Part shown: positions 33,105 to 45,217 of the stretch, one piece after another
Numbering within the stretch: position 1 is the first letter of the stretch
Layout of the letters: each line of letters begins with the position of its first letter
DNA from: Smallanthus sonchifolius
Lineage: Eukaryota; Streptophyta; Magnoliopsida; Asterales; Asteraceae
Reading direction: 5' to 3'
Assembly: GCA_023525975.1 (NCBI GenBank)
Contig: JAKNSE010000037.1
Coordinates: 5,872,501-5,936,500 of the forward strand
Length of the DNA stretch: 64,000 bases
The notes under the pieces: model-generated
What the model was told of the DNA's origin: nothing
Seen by the model: the letters and a program-made list of their open reading frames with translations, nothing else
The model's database searches: none
Translations under genes and position numbers: made by a program

Positions 33105-36100
33105 TCACACCAGCTTTCTTTTATTCTTGAGAATCTCACTAAGAGGTCTAGGACCCTGGAAAACCCCATCTGACCCGGTTCGGTTATTCGACCCTAAATC
33201 TCTATTTTCCGGGGCTCTTTTCTTCTCCTCTTTGATTTGGCCGAGGGTTTTAGGGCCCGTAAAAATCGCAGATTCCATCCGAAATTCCCGCTTCTGTTGC
33301 TGAGCTGGCTTTCTTAACCTCGAGACATCTGAAGAAAGAAACCGCGGTTTCTTCAAGGGCGACCTGTATACGTTCACAGGTACAGCCTTCCTTAACCATC
33401 CTCTATGGTCAAAGTCAACCTCACCACAGGACCCACGAGGTCGAAAATTTCTCCAGGCTCGACGGTCAAAGTCAACAACCTCGTTTTTCTTTAAATGATC
33501 ACGAAGGTCAGGACCTCTTTGAACATTAAAGATTGTTTTTTTACGAATATTTCTTTTCTTGAATGAAAGACGGTTAAAGATGCTAACCCTTGATTGCCCA
33601 AAAATTTTATCAAAACGGTCATATTCTGAATAATGAAAATCGAGCTCCCTGTGTTCTTCGTCGTTGACCGAAAAAAAGTCAACGTCATTTTCTTCATACT
33701 CTAGTCTTTCTGATTCACCTTCAACAAGAACATCAAAACAACCATCTGAACTCTGATCATTATAAGCATCAGATTCATTTTCAACAACGATTTCTTCACT
33801 TTCATCAACGTTTTCTTCACTTTGAACGTATTCTTCTCGCTCTGCATTTTCCTCACTTTCAACAGACTCACTTCCAGAAGCTAACTGACGGAAATCTGGT
33901 GTGTGATTCATCACTGTAGATGTGTGTTCAGTTTGTGCAGTGTCGGGTGGATCGGGATGAGTGTGTACAATTTGGACAGGCGTTGGTTCGGTGTTGTTTC
34001 CTACGCCTAACTTTTTTTCGCATGGAGCTTCATTTTTCACCATGGTTTTGTTACAGTCAGCAGGTTCATGAAGAAATGAGCATCCGTCAGCTTTATTACA
34101 AAACCCTTTTGAGTAAAAGTAACATGGAACATTTGTTTTGTCTACAGGTAAAGTGGGACCATCGCTAGGGTTTAAAGATTCATGATATGCTTCCTTGAAT
34201 CCTTCAAGTGGCTACAAATTTAACAGAAAATAAATTCAGAATATATAAAAGGCAAACAAGAAAACCCAAATTCTTAAATACTTAAATCAGCATAACACAA
34301 TAAATATAACATGATATGAAATTTGATCATTGATACGAACCCTCCTGTTAAAGTCTATTCACGCAGAAAGAGGGCCTAACCAATTGGGCTATGTAACAGC
34401 CCAGATCCAACAGATCCAGTGACCCAATTAGGGTATTTGATGGGCTAAAACTAATCTACGGTTGATGTTAGTGGAGGAGCTAAATTAGAGGAGCAGTTAG
34501 CATAACAGTTTACGTTTTCTTCTTTATTAGCAGATCTAATCTTTTTTATTTGGGAGTCGATGTTTATTATAAAAATTAGGGTTCTAAACCTTGTATTTGG
34601 AGATCACCCATTCTCGAAATTGGGCACTATCTGTACTAGTTTGTCAGTTTAATAAAAACATCCAATTTTGGGTTCTATCAATCATTTTTGAAAATCCAAA
34701 TGAAGTGTTACTAATTGTGAAATTGGTAAAATGCGCTAGAATATCAGAACTAGAGGGGAAATTTTTGACCCGTTTTCTTCCTGGGTAGATGTGGGTTGTG
34801 TTTTTATCTCAAACGAGTCAATAGAAGAATCAGATAAATGGAAACAGGAAAGATGTATTGGAAGTCGCCCAAATCTATTTTCAATGCATACGATCTCCTA
34901 AAAGGTTTATTCAAAGATTTAGATTATTACATTTACTGTGGTAAATAATAAATTGGTTTTTGTTTTTGTAATAATAACTAATGCATTAATTGTTCATAAA
35001 AAAAGTTGAAAATCTGGACAAAAAATGTATGTTGTTCATCACTACCAGACCAATACTAAAATCGACCGTTTCATGAACAAAACAAAGAAGAGAAAATAAT
35101 AACCATAAAGAAAGAAAAATATAGATATTATATAGTCAATTGTGACTAACCGTACTAATATATAGGTGGGATAAAATGCAACAGTAAAAGCTTCGCTTCT
35201 ATTCTTGATCTTAGGTTTTAGATAAGGGCATTCATCATGAGTAAAGAAATGGATTTTTCTAAAGACATTCTATTGCAAGGGTATATGGTCTAGGTAAATG
35301 ATTTGTACAAAATTTACCATCGTCATATTGGTGAATTCACCACTGTAAAAGAAAATCAAATCCTATTTAATTCTTTGCACAAAATTTATCCATGATTTGT
35401 TACCTTATATTATATGCATTCTTATTGTGTAGAGTTTGTTGATCGAGAAGACGGGAAACCAACGAAACACATGGAAATATTGATCGACAAACCATGATAG
35501 GGAAGTTAGGGTTATTTGATCTGGTTCATGAACTAGGTATAACCTCTCAATCCATTTCAGAAAGTGACAAAGTCATATACTTAAGGTTGTCCCGCAGGCC
35601 GCAGAATAATAGATTGATTCAAAACGCTATTTATTACAAATTTTAAATACTAAAAGATCAAAACTCAACATCTGATCCAAACAAAACCTTTGGCAGTGCT
35701 CTTTATGATGTGGTAGATCAAAAAATCTAATGATTTTGGTCATAGCAATCTTGTGTAATCAAGTATTAGCAGATTACTGGTTCCTTCACACCAGCCAACT
35801 AGTTTGGAAACACCTCCTACTCTTATGTGTTGAAAATCGAATGTAAAAAGCTATTTAATCATTATAAGAAAAATACCTCGATATGACGCATGGTTGAATT
35901 AGATGAGCAATACTTGAATTTTTTTACCAAAACTCCATTATTCATCGAATACCATTATCATATTATTCCTAAACCAGAACTTTCAACTAATGTATTTCAT
36001 CTCTCTCAAATGCGCATGCTTGTTGGTGCATTTATCAAAAATACATGCATTGTTCAAGTATTTTGTTATATGTGTAATGTATTATGATTAACCTTCTTGA

Positions 36101-37451
36101 TACGGCATGACATAAATACAGAATAAGCTACAATTATGGCAGAGATATAGCATGAACTTACCGGATGTCTGAAAGCACACTCGGGATTATAACAGCAACC
36201 TCCCAACCAATACCAGCAATCTCTGGGGTTCAGCCTAGCAATGTCGCTGTGCCTGTAAACACATTCAGTTCCCTAAAAACGCAATTACCAACACGGTTAT
36301 GTTCCATGACGGAATTCATCAGAAAAAAACAAAATCAGAAGTAAAGAAAGAATGTAACTGCAAATATACACAAAGGGAGAGAAAAACCCTATCAAAATTC
36401 AGATCTTTGTAGCACACCATCTAATTGTGTTTATATACGCATGCATAACATCATCCCACAATCACCACTATATCAACCACATATTAACAATAACAATGAA
36501 CGCAAGATCATTTATTACATAATACCCTAACAAGAAAGCCGATCAGATACACTCCTAAAAGTAGGACCGTAAATGAACCGAAGCAAACCGAACGAGACGT
36601 TGTTCACGTTCATTCGTTAAGCTTTTATCGACAAACAAATGGTTCACGAACACATAACCGAATGAAATCTTGTGTCGTGTTCGTTTGTTAAGGATATAAT
36701 AACTTGTAACAAACGAACATAAACAAACAAACGAACATAAACAAACAAACGTTCACAAACACACTATCGAACAAACACAACCTTTGTTCGTATTCGTTCG
36801 TTTAATGTCTATGTTCGTGTTCATTCATTTATTAAAAAAGTGAATGTAAACGAACTTCCAGACGAACGGTTCGATGAACATTCAGTTCATTTACAGCTCT
36901 TTAGGGAATGGAAACACAAAAAGTCATATAAAACTCAGATAATTAAGCTAATCAACTACATTCTACAACTAAGATAACACAATTAAATCACTTCGAAGGC
37001 TGAGCAAAGATAAAAACATACAAAAACCCTAACATTAATCTGTGGCAAACCCTCTACGTCATGCAAACAAATTTCATAATTCATACACAATATTTGGCAA
37101 AAATAAACAAATAACAATCCTAGTGTGCATATCAATACATAACATTACCTCCAAATACACACATTATAACGGAAAAAGATTAAATAACAACAATACGATT
37201 ACCAGATTCGTAAAACCCTAGGCAAAACACATATCTGCAACATAACGAAATTAAACAAAACGTAATACACATTTCCGAGAACGATAATCGCATCATTCCG
37301 CAACGCAATCGAAAGCATAAAATCAAATAACGTGTAACTGAAAACGCGATAGAAAACGGAAACGATAGTACGATACCTTCTTGCAGGTGAGCGGAGATGC
37401 TAAGAAATAGATGCAATCAGTGAATCGCTTCTGTAATTCTTCTTCGTCCAT
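33105..37451 (-). CDS. CCCH-type zinc finger protein (AtC3H17-like), three exons
   Basis: Exons: 37451-37377 (25 codons), 36272-36162 (37 codons), 34211-33105 (368 codons plus TGA), giving 430 residues. All junctions are phase 0 with GT-AG borders (GTATCG..TAG, GTAAGT..TAG). Three CCCH fingers stand at the N-terminus: C-x9-C-x5-C-x3-H across exons 1-2, C-x6-C-x5-C-x3-H in exon 2 (DCWYWLGGCCYNPECAFRH), and C-x7-C-x5-C-x3-H in exon 3 (CYFYSKGFCNKADGCSFLH). Then follows an acidic Glu/Asp/Ser-rich stretch (about residues 145-215) and a basic C-terminus ending in two IFTGPKTLGQI / VFQGPRPLSEI repeats. Such proteins are nuclear or RNA-associated regulators. The N-terminal triple finger and GPKxL repeats fit the AtC3H17 group. 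The 82-codon plus-strand frame over it is a shadow. Confidence 0.85.
34331..34680. mobile_element. Solo LTR in intron 2 of the CCCH gene
   Basis: 350 bp, begins TGATACGAACCCTCC and ends GGGTTCTATCA, flanked by a perfect 5-bp duplication ATCAT (34326-34330 and 34681-34685). Length and start resemble the LTR of the nested Ty3/gypsy element (TGATACGGATCC, 350 bp). A related family is possible, but the body differs. It sits 120 bp from the exon 3 acceptor. Confidence 0.85.
34686..36161. other. Remainder of CCCH gene intron 2
   Basis: AT-rich intron sequence without recognised elements. Short predicted frames (for example 35890-36087) have no support. Confidence 0.6.
36566..36903. mobile_element. 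hAT-like MITE in intron 1 of the CCCH gene
   Basis: Begins GGACCGTAAATGAACCGAAG and ends with the near-complement (AGTTCATTTACAGCTC). The body consists of GTTCGTT/AACGAAC-rich phrases on both strands. Typical of plant hAT-type MITEs. The 8-bp duplication is not clear. Confidence 0.6.
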
Positions 37452-37724
37452 TGCTTTAATGCACACACGGAAACGAACGAATCGATTAAATCTGTACGAA
37501 ACTTAGTTCAAATGAATGATACGTTTCATCAGCGCGGAGATCAGAATATGATGATTGATTAGATGAGATATCGAATGATTTGTTGTGGTTAGGTTTTCAT
37601 TTGGTGTTTTTGAATGGTGATACAGAAATTGGGGTTTCGGATTTGGAGTTTATGGCACTGTGTGTGTGTTCATGAGAAGAAGGGGATTTTGTTCGTCTCG
37701 TTTTATACAACTCCGAGGCACTAA

Positions 37725-37943
37725 GGGCATGTTTGGGATTACTTTTTGAGCTACTTATTAACTTATTAACTTTTTTAAAAAGTTAATAAGTTAAAAGTTT
37801 GTTTGGTAAAATTAGAAGGAGATAGAAAAATGAGAGACAAAAAGGAGTTTTCAAGAAGTAACAAATTCTTACTTTTGAAAACTACTTATTAACTTTTTGA
37901 AAAAGTTAATAAGTTGTTTTCAAAAGTAATCCCAAACACCCCC
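37725..37943. mobile_element. Tourist-like MITE (PIF/Harbinger) upstream of CCCH gene
   Basis: 219 bp with terminal repeats GGGCATGTTTGGGATTACTT and (right end, complement) GGGGGTGTTTGGGATTACTT. It is flanked by the trinucleotide TAA on both sides (37722-37724 and 37944-37946), the PIF/Harbinger target duplication. The inner part is itself a long inverted repeat (AACTTATTAACTTTTT..) able to fold into a hairpin. It lies about 270 bp upstream of the CCCH start codon. Confidence 0.85.
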
Positions 37944-37946
37944 TAA

Positions 37947-38261
37947 ATTTTCATGACATCCTTTTTATTATTTTTACCTTTATTTTTTTTTTTTTGCGAA
38001 AATCAGTCAAATTATTTATTTATCATTAGAAGTTTAATACAAATATAAACTTTTTTCTATGATTTACGTCTCTAATTAATTAATTAATTTCATAGTTTTT
38101 TCATCTCTCTCCTTCGTAAGCCTAATAAATTTTATACATATTTGTAAATTAATGTATATTTTATTATATATGAATACATGTAAATAATAATTATAGTAAA
38201 CTACACGTATGTATACTTTTATTATCTACGAATACATGTAAGATTACACAAATATGCATAT
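37947..38261. other. AT-rich spacer
   Basis: No gene or element recognised. Confidence 0.5.
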
Positions 38262-38660
38262 ATCAATCAATCAATCAATTAACCATACCCAGTAAAAATT
38301 CCATCAATAACAAAGTTATCGGTAGGGCCGGGAATGGTGGGATGTAGACAAACCATACGTATATCCAAGAGGATAGAGAGACTGTTTACAGGAAGACCCT
38401 AGCACCCAAAACCCTCTCATGACCTGAAAATTATATTAGTATCATAGAGTTCAACACAATCAAACGACAAAAGTTCTAATAGAAAGTATTAAAAAGGTAT
38501 TTATAACATAAAATATGAATAAGTGTAGGTAGTGAGAAAGTGAAGATGGTATAGATAAAATCGTATATATAAAATTATATAGATACACAAAGCCATGAAT
38601 ACGACAACAAGTTTAGGCCACCACAAATACAGATAGAACAAAGCCCCTAAGATAAAGCTA
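38262..38660 (-). mobile_element. 3' end of an RTE-type LINE
   Basis: On the minus strand it ends in a TTGA repeat (38262-38281) preceded by ACTGGGTATGG. It contains the LINE 3' UTR block also seen at 30464-30600 (AGGATAGAGAGACTG / AGGGATAGAGAGGCTG, CATCCCACC.. GGCCCTACC). No coding part is left. The upstream border and target duplication are not resolved. Confidence 0.6.
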
Positions 38661-38669
38661 AGACCCATA

Positions 38670-40273
38670 TGTTACCCTCCCCTATAAGGGGGTGGGAGTG
38701 GAGTAGTCAGCGATATCATACGATCGTGACCCGTTGACTGGTCGTCGTCAGCGATATCAACTCACCGACCAACACCGACTTACTGTCACGCTTAAGCAAC
38801 CCTTTTCATCCAACTAAGGTCAGACTAAATTCCCGTCGACTAGGGTCGACACAATATCAATTAACCCCTAATTAACCGTCACGACATTCAATTACGTGAC
38901 GCAAAATCCTACGCATACAATTATAACTATTATTTCACAACACGAATATTAACATCAAAACCCTTTCATTACGTGCCTTCACTATATTGCACATTGCATG
39001 TATTCACGCCCAAAACTATAAAACGTTTAAAAGTGGGCGATAGAAACTCACATTTGCTTGACACGCCTCGATCTCTAGAACTCGCTAATGCCTCGTGCTC
39101 GCTCTTCGACCTTGTACCTAAAATGCACACAAGTTACGAGTAAATACGCGACCCATCGATACCCTACATCTATACGACTAAACCCAACACCACACATGGT
39201 TGTGTGCATGCGAATGACGCCATGCATGACCTCCATGCATCACGTGAACTCCCCGTCCACTTCCTTGGCATCTATCGCGAACCCGGCTTTACTTCGGACT
39301 TCCAGCGTGTCCGACACCGCCGCCAATTACTCCGACCTCGTCTCCGCTTCGTGTCATGGCACCTCTCTCGCGCGTCCCCGACCTTGGTTGATTCCGCACC
39401 ACCGCTGTCCGGCTCCTCAGGCTGCAACCGTAGTCACCCGGAACCACCACCGCACCCGTCACCTTGTCCAAGCCGTGCCCCGCTGCTTCCCTACACGTCA
39501 CTGTCCTCTCCCGAGTCTTCAACACCAGTGAATCGCCACTTCCGGCGTCCGCGCGTTGCTTTGAGTCCACCCTAGCTGCGGTGGTCGTCTCCCGCCGCTG
39601 CCACTGCCCAAACCGCCGGCCACCTTGCATGATCTCTGGCTTCCCTGACCCTCTCCGAGTGCTCGCAAACCCCTCCCCTCACACCCTTAGGGTTTTCGGC
39701 TAAAATTTTCTCGACACCCACAAGTTTCAAACAACCAAATGATTAAACGAGGGAAAATATAGAGATTATACCTTTGATCCGAGTGACTCGTGCGAATCGA
39801 ATCACTAAGAACTCGTCTCCTCTTTCACTACTCGTCACCTACGAAAACCTAGAATCATAAAAATGATCATCAAGATTAACCGAAGCTTAAAACACATACA
39901 CAATGATTAGAGGCTCGTGATTATACCTTGATCTCGACCGAATCACGGCAAACGGCCTCTCTCCCTCTCCCTTCTTTTCTCGGCAGCCGCAAGAACCCAA
40001 ATGGGGTCTCCCCCATGCGTAACACCCTTTAGGGTGTTGCTCATCGGACCGGGCTTGGCCCTAGCGTGCCACCGGCTATTCCCCGGGCTTGGCCCTTCTC
40101 GCAGCTAGGGTTTTACAAAAAACCTCTCCAAAGTTTCGGTAATTACACAATAACCCCCGTCTAACTGTTTACAAAAGCAATAACGCACTAATCCCGTTAA
40201 ACCTCTTGTCCTCGCGAATAGTTATTTACAAAAATTACAACCCGTTTTCTAAACGAAAAACCGGGATGTTACA
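38670..40273. mobile_element. Candidate solo LTR, 1.6 kb
   Basis: Begins TGTTACCCTCCCC and ends ..ACCGGGATGTTACA. The flanking 5-mers are CCATA and CGATA (4 of 5), a possible decayed target duplication. The text resembles the solo LTR at 19440-21751 in style (..GAAACTCACATTTGC, ACACAAGTTACGAGTA) but not enough to call one family. The overlapping Pro/Arg/Ser-rich frames at 39088-39700 on both strands follow from a GC-rich stretch and show no domain. Confidence 0.45.
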
Positions 40274-40819
40274 CGATACCACAACTTACCATTTCGTAAA
40301 CCCACCTGTCAAGAAGAACCTTCACTTCCCATCTTTGATGACAGTGGCGATTACAATGTTCATGAGGATCCTATCTTAGAACATAATCGAAGAAATTATA
40401 TATATCCAAATATCGAAGATGAGGAAGAAGATGAAGATGAAAAAGAAGATGAAGTTGAAAAAGAAGATGAAGTTGAAAAAGAAGATGAGGAGATAGAGGT
40501 TGAAGTTGACGAAGAAGAAAAAGATGAGGCGGTTGAAGTTGACGAAGAAATCGTCAAAAATGGTAAATTCATAAACTGTGCGCCCCGTCAACCGTGGACT
40601 CCCACACAAATTGAAGCTTTGTGTAAGGCTTGGTGCCATATTTTCGAAGACCCGACGATTGGAAATCAACAAAAGCGAGATAATTTTATTTGTTTTAGTT
40701 TATTTAAAAAAAATAGGAGGGTTGGAGGGTACTTGGAGGTACTTAGAGGGTACGATTCCCACCTAAGAGGGTGCTTTGGGATGGTACATTGGCTAATTGA
40801 GATGACATCTCATGATTAG
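40274..40819 (+). pseudogene. SANT/Myb-like protein fragment (Harbinger-associated type)
   Basis: An open frame without a start codon begins right at the LTR-like border and runs to TAG at 40817-40819. It has a short N-terminal part, an acidic run of Glu/Asp/Lys repeats (about 40414-40550), and the beginning of a SANT-like domain (PWTPTQIEALCKAWCHIFED then PTIGNQQKRDNF). After about 40690 the frame continues in repeat-like text with no similarity. Plant proteins of this type are relatives of the Myb-like partner protein of PIF/Harbinger elements and often annotated as glutathione S-transferase T3-like. Truncated at both ends, so not functional. Confidence 0.6.
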
Positions 40820-41029
40820 TGTAATTTGGGAGGGTACCACTCCCACCCCCTAAGTTTTTAACTTAATTCTACGTCTCCACGAAGTCTTATGCAAACGAAT
40901 CAAGTCAAGCAACATTGCAACTAACGCCACCTTCGTCTTCTTCTTCGCTTGGAGAGAGAAATCTTAATGTGTTTAGTATGTGAGAGAGAACATAAACAAA
41001 AAAAAGAATTAATTATAAACAAAAAAAAA

Positions 41030-42353
41030 GAATTAATTACACGGATGGCCCCTGTGGTTTACACGGATTTCACTTTTGGCTCATGGGAATGGAAAACTAC
41101 AAGTTTGGCCCAATAGTTTGCACGCTTGTAACATAGATGACCCCTGAAGTGGATGTCAGTTAAGTTTTTCAGTTAAGTGCATCTGAAATGACTAAAATAC
41201 CCCTAATATTAAATATATAGTATTAAAACATAAAATTAAATTTTAAAATAATATCTTAAATTGATGGGACCCACCTAACCTCAAAATTAAAAAAACTCCC
41301 CTTGCTCTTCCACTTCCCTGGTTCACCATACACATAATGGTGATGGGTTTGACCTTCAGCATCGAACCACACCACTCTCATCTTCATCTTTCTCCGATCG
41401 GAATTAGATGGTGAAGACACGGCAGAGCTAAACGGCAGCAACATTCGGTGGTTATGGGTTTGGCGGTTCAGATCGGTGGTTCTCAGGAGATGGTGGTGAT
41501 TACTTACATGATTAGTAGCCTATTGTCGGCCATGATTCACAGGTCTGGAGCCGACATTTGAGGCGGTTTCGCAGCAGCGTGGCGGCGGACGAACGGCTAA
41601 GACTTGAATGTCAAGTTGTGCGATGATTCCTCACTTGCTCCGATCTGTCGTCAAAACATTGGAATCCTCTTCCTGCTGTGTCGGCGTGGCCGTTGCGGCA
41701 ACGGAGAAACGCTTTGGTCCTGACAAACTAACGGCGGAGAGTGGTGTATGGACGGAGCATTTGATATTTGTGTATTTGAGGCTAAGGTATGTGTATTTGG
41801 TGAAAGAGATGAGGACATATGCTAGGGATGAAGTTAGTATATGTGCATTGGTGAAAGAGATGAGGACATATGCTAGGGATGAAGTTAGTATATGTGCATT
41901 TGAGGCTGCACTATTTTGCATTTGAAATTGTGACCAGATAGAAAGCCCCCTATTTTGAGTTTTGGTTAGGCCATAATCTGAACAAATCATATAACTGGAG
42001 GGTGTTGGTGGTCGGTGGTTGTTAGAAGGGGAGCTGGAAACTAGGGTGTAATAGGAGAGATGTGTTTTGATTTGGAGAAGATGAAATGGGAGGGTTTTGG
42101 TGGGTCCCACCTTTTGTAGTGGGTTCCATTCACTTTTTGTAAGAGTTATTTTTTTTGTTTTTATTGTTTTAATATGGAAAGAGTATTTTAGTCATTTCAG
42201 ATGCACTTAACTGAAAAACTTAACTTACATCCACTTCAGGGGCCATTTATGTTATAAACGTGCAAACTATTGGGCCAAACTTGTAGTTTTCTATTCCTAG
42301 GGGCCAAAAGTGAAATCCGTGTAAACCACACGGGCCATTCGTGTAATTAATTC
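41030..42353. mobile_element. MULE-type MITE or Pack-MULE-like element, 1.3 kb
   Basis: Long terminal inverted repeats of about 170 bp start GAATTAATTACACGGATGGC at 41030. The right end at 42353 gives GAATTAATTACACGAATGGC on the complement. They share the phrases of other MULE ends in the window. The flanks are A-runs, so the 9-bp duplication cannot be proved. The interior (about 41250-42110) contains open frames on both strands with no recognised domain. At 41799 and 41850 a 51-bp unit (GTGAAAGAGATGAGGACATA..) is duplicated in tandem. The interior may be captured gene sequence, but no parent can be named. Confidence 0.75.
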
Positions 42354-43491
42354 AAAAAAAATTAAATAAGTGGACCGATTAATGACACGTGGACCAGAAA
42401 GACATCGGGACAACACAAAAAAAACCTATATAGAATTCACAACCGGTCCTATGTATTTATGTGAGTGAGTTCTTTATATTTTAGGGGTGGTTTAAAATAG
42501 TTGTGAGTGGAGGAAAGAGAACAGGTAAAAAATTTCTGTATATTTGGGGAAATACTGTTCACCCGCATAATTTTTTAATATTTTTTTAAAGTGTTGTGAG
42601 TGGAGGAGAGAGAAAAGGTAATGCTGAATGTATAAAAAAGTACTATTTAATTAAAAATGATAAATGAAAGTTAGTTATTTTAGTGTAATTATAAGAACGA
42701 GGATATGAGTGCTACTACGAATGCTAATGCTACTACGAATGCTCTTATACGCATTAGAGGATTACCGTAGCCACCGGAACAGTGTGGTCAAAGTAGAACC
42801 CTTGCTCAAATGTTTTTAGCGAGGAATAATGTCAATTTTATAAACTCACTAGGTTAGAAACTCGTGTTTTACATGAGATGTAATCAATAAAATATTAAAC
42901 AGTTATTAATAAGTGGAAAAAATAAAGGAAATACTTGAGAAAAGAAATATTAAATAAATGAAATATTCATAAAGTAATATTTTGAACGAAGATAATAAAC
43001 AATTGAGAAACAATAAGTGAAAAAAATTCAATCAATTACTTATTTATTAGCGTTTTTAAAAAAAAATATTACTTATTTATTAAGTATAGCTTCGGCTCAC
43101 ATAAAAATAAGCGAGAAATTTTCAAACGGTTACAAGAATCTTGGGTTCACATAATTATGACACGTGACGCAAGCAATTACTTATTTAGTAAGTATGTTTT
43201 AGTGTCAAATATAACTAAAAAATTATACTATTCAGTTATAATATAATAATATAAATATATTTATTTAAATGAAATTTAAACTTAAGGTGGCTTTCAACTG
43301 ATATGCCTTCTCATTTTATACTTTTGTTTGATTTTTAACCATTTGACCTGCTAGAGATAAACCATAACCCAAATCGACCCGTTCATAAGAAAGTGGGTCG
43401 AAGTTACCACATCTAAAAAACATACATAAACATATACAAAGAACTAAAATAAATCATAATATAAATCGAAATAGGAATAAAATAAAATAAT
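42354..43491. other. AT-rich spacer, no gene seen
   Basis: Nothing recognised apart from a short AATGCTACTACGAATGCT duplication near 42710-42745. Confidence 0.5.
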
Positions 43492-44480
43492 TAATTGAAT
43501 ACTTTCGACTATAATAATATGACAAAAAATACAGTGAGATATAACAAATATTAGATATCTGGATATAAATATATGATTGAATGCTTTTTTTAATTAGATC
43601 TTGCATGACTATAAAATCGTATTCAGTGTGTAGAATTTATAAAAATATGATTGATGATAAATAAAATTTTGAATTCAAAAATTTATAGATAAAAATTGAA
43701 ACGAATAATTAATCTATTTGTTTTAAATAGTTGAGTTTATTTAAAATATACAAACAGTCTGATAATATAATAACTATTCATAATACAATTTATTTTTTAA
43801 ATATAATAAGTCCGGAATTATAACTATGCATATAATTATATATTAAGTTTATTTAGTTATAATATAATAATTATCCATAATTAAATTTATTTTGCTTCTT
43901 AATATAGTTATTATTTAATATCATTATTTAATAGAATAGAGAAACATAAAAATTAGTATTAAATAGGAGAGAGATGCGGAAAGATAAATCTAATTGAATA
44001 CTTTCGACTATAATAATATGACAAAAAATACAGTAAGATATAACAAATATTAGATATCTGGATATAAATATATGATTGAATGCTTTTTTTAATTAGATCT
44101 TACATGACTATAAAATCGTATTCAGTGTGTAGAATTTATAAAAATATGATTGATGATAAATAAAATTTTGAATTCAAAAATTTATAGATAAAAATTGAAA
44201 CGAATAATTAATCTATTTGTTTTAAATAGTTGAGTTTATTTAAAATATACAAACAGTCTGATAATATAATAACTATTCATAATACAATTTATTTTTTAAA
44301 TATAATAAGTCGGGAATTATAACTATGCATGATTAATTATATATTAAGTTTATTTAGTTATAATATAATAATTATCCATAATTAAATTTATTTTGTTTTT
44401 TAATATAGTTATTATTTAATAGAAGAGAGAAACATAAAAATTAGTATTAAATAGGAGAGAGAGGCGAGAAAATAAATCTA
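43492..44480. repeat. Recent tandem duplication, unit 499 bp
   Basis: Copy 1 (43492-43990) and copy 2 (43991-44480) are almost identical, starting TAATTGAATACTTTCGACTA. Differences are a 17-bp deletion near 44420, a 4-bp insertion near 44332 and a few substitutions. No terminal inverted repeats or coding frame. Confidence 0.9.
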
Positions 44481-44609
44481 AGAAGGAACCAGAGAGTGAC
44501 ACGTGTCATCTCATATTTTCATTTATTTGATAAGTAAGATATAACAAATCTTTATTCGGGGAAATAATGTGTAACTAATTTGTTTTTTTTTTTAATTTTG
44601 AAGTTCTAC

Positions 44610-45217
44610 CAATGTTTTAAATACCGGCCAGTAATACCGGTTAAACCGAGTTTCGATCACTAGCCTGATAAGTTTGAGTCCAGTAAATTGGAAGAAGGTG
44701 TGTTAGTTGTACCGCCGGTATTACCGGTAATACCGGGTTAGATCGTTATACCGGTTTTATGTTTGAACTTTTAAACAATTTTTTTTGTTCAATTCCTTTT
44801 CAAAAAGTTAGCGGCCCAGTTTAGAAAAAAAAATTATGTAACCATCATCCTTCTGCTTGCCGTTAAAATTTATATAACCTAGACATCGATTAATCAGTTC
44901 CTCTTTAAAAATACATTGATCAGTTCTATCGATTGATCAGTTCAACACTTCAGTGACATAAAGCAATTGAACATTTTTATATAAAAAAACTTTGTTAAAA
45001 AACTGAGTGGTTTTAAATTATTTTTTTAATTATGGATCATTTTTTATTATGAAATCATGTACTTTTAGATTATTTTTTGAGTTGAAGTTGTATTTATATA
45101 AAATTATATGGTTAACTAGTCAACCTGGTTGAATCGCTTGGTACAACCCGGTATAACTAGTTAAACCATTTATAAGTCTAACTCAATACGGTTTAAAAAC
45201 CGGTTTTTAAAACATTG
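44610..45217. mobile_element. hAT-like non-autonomous element, 608 bp
   Basis: Terminal repeats CAATGTTTTAAATACCGG and, at the right, the complement of CAATGTTTTAAAAACCGG. Flanked by GTTCTAC on both sides (44603-44609 and 45218-45224), a 7- or 8-bp duplication because the next C is shared with the element end. Internal ACCGGT-rich stretches near both ends, AT-rich centre, no coding frame. Confidence 0.8.

Noticed and set aside
33920..34168. Plus-strand 82-codon frame
   Set aside because: Shadow of exon 3 of the minus-strand CCCH gene.
39088..39703. Three overlapping open frames on both strands
   Set aside because: They arise from one GC-rich stretch, have Pro/Ser/Arg-rich text without domains, and overlap each other.
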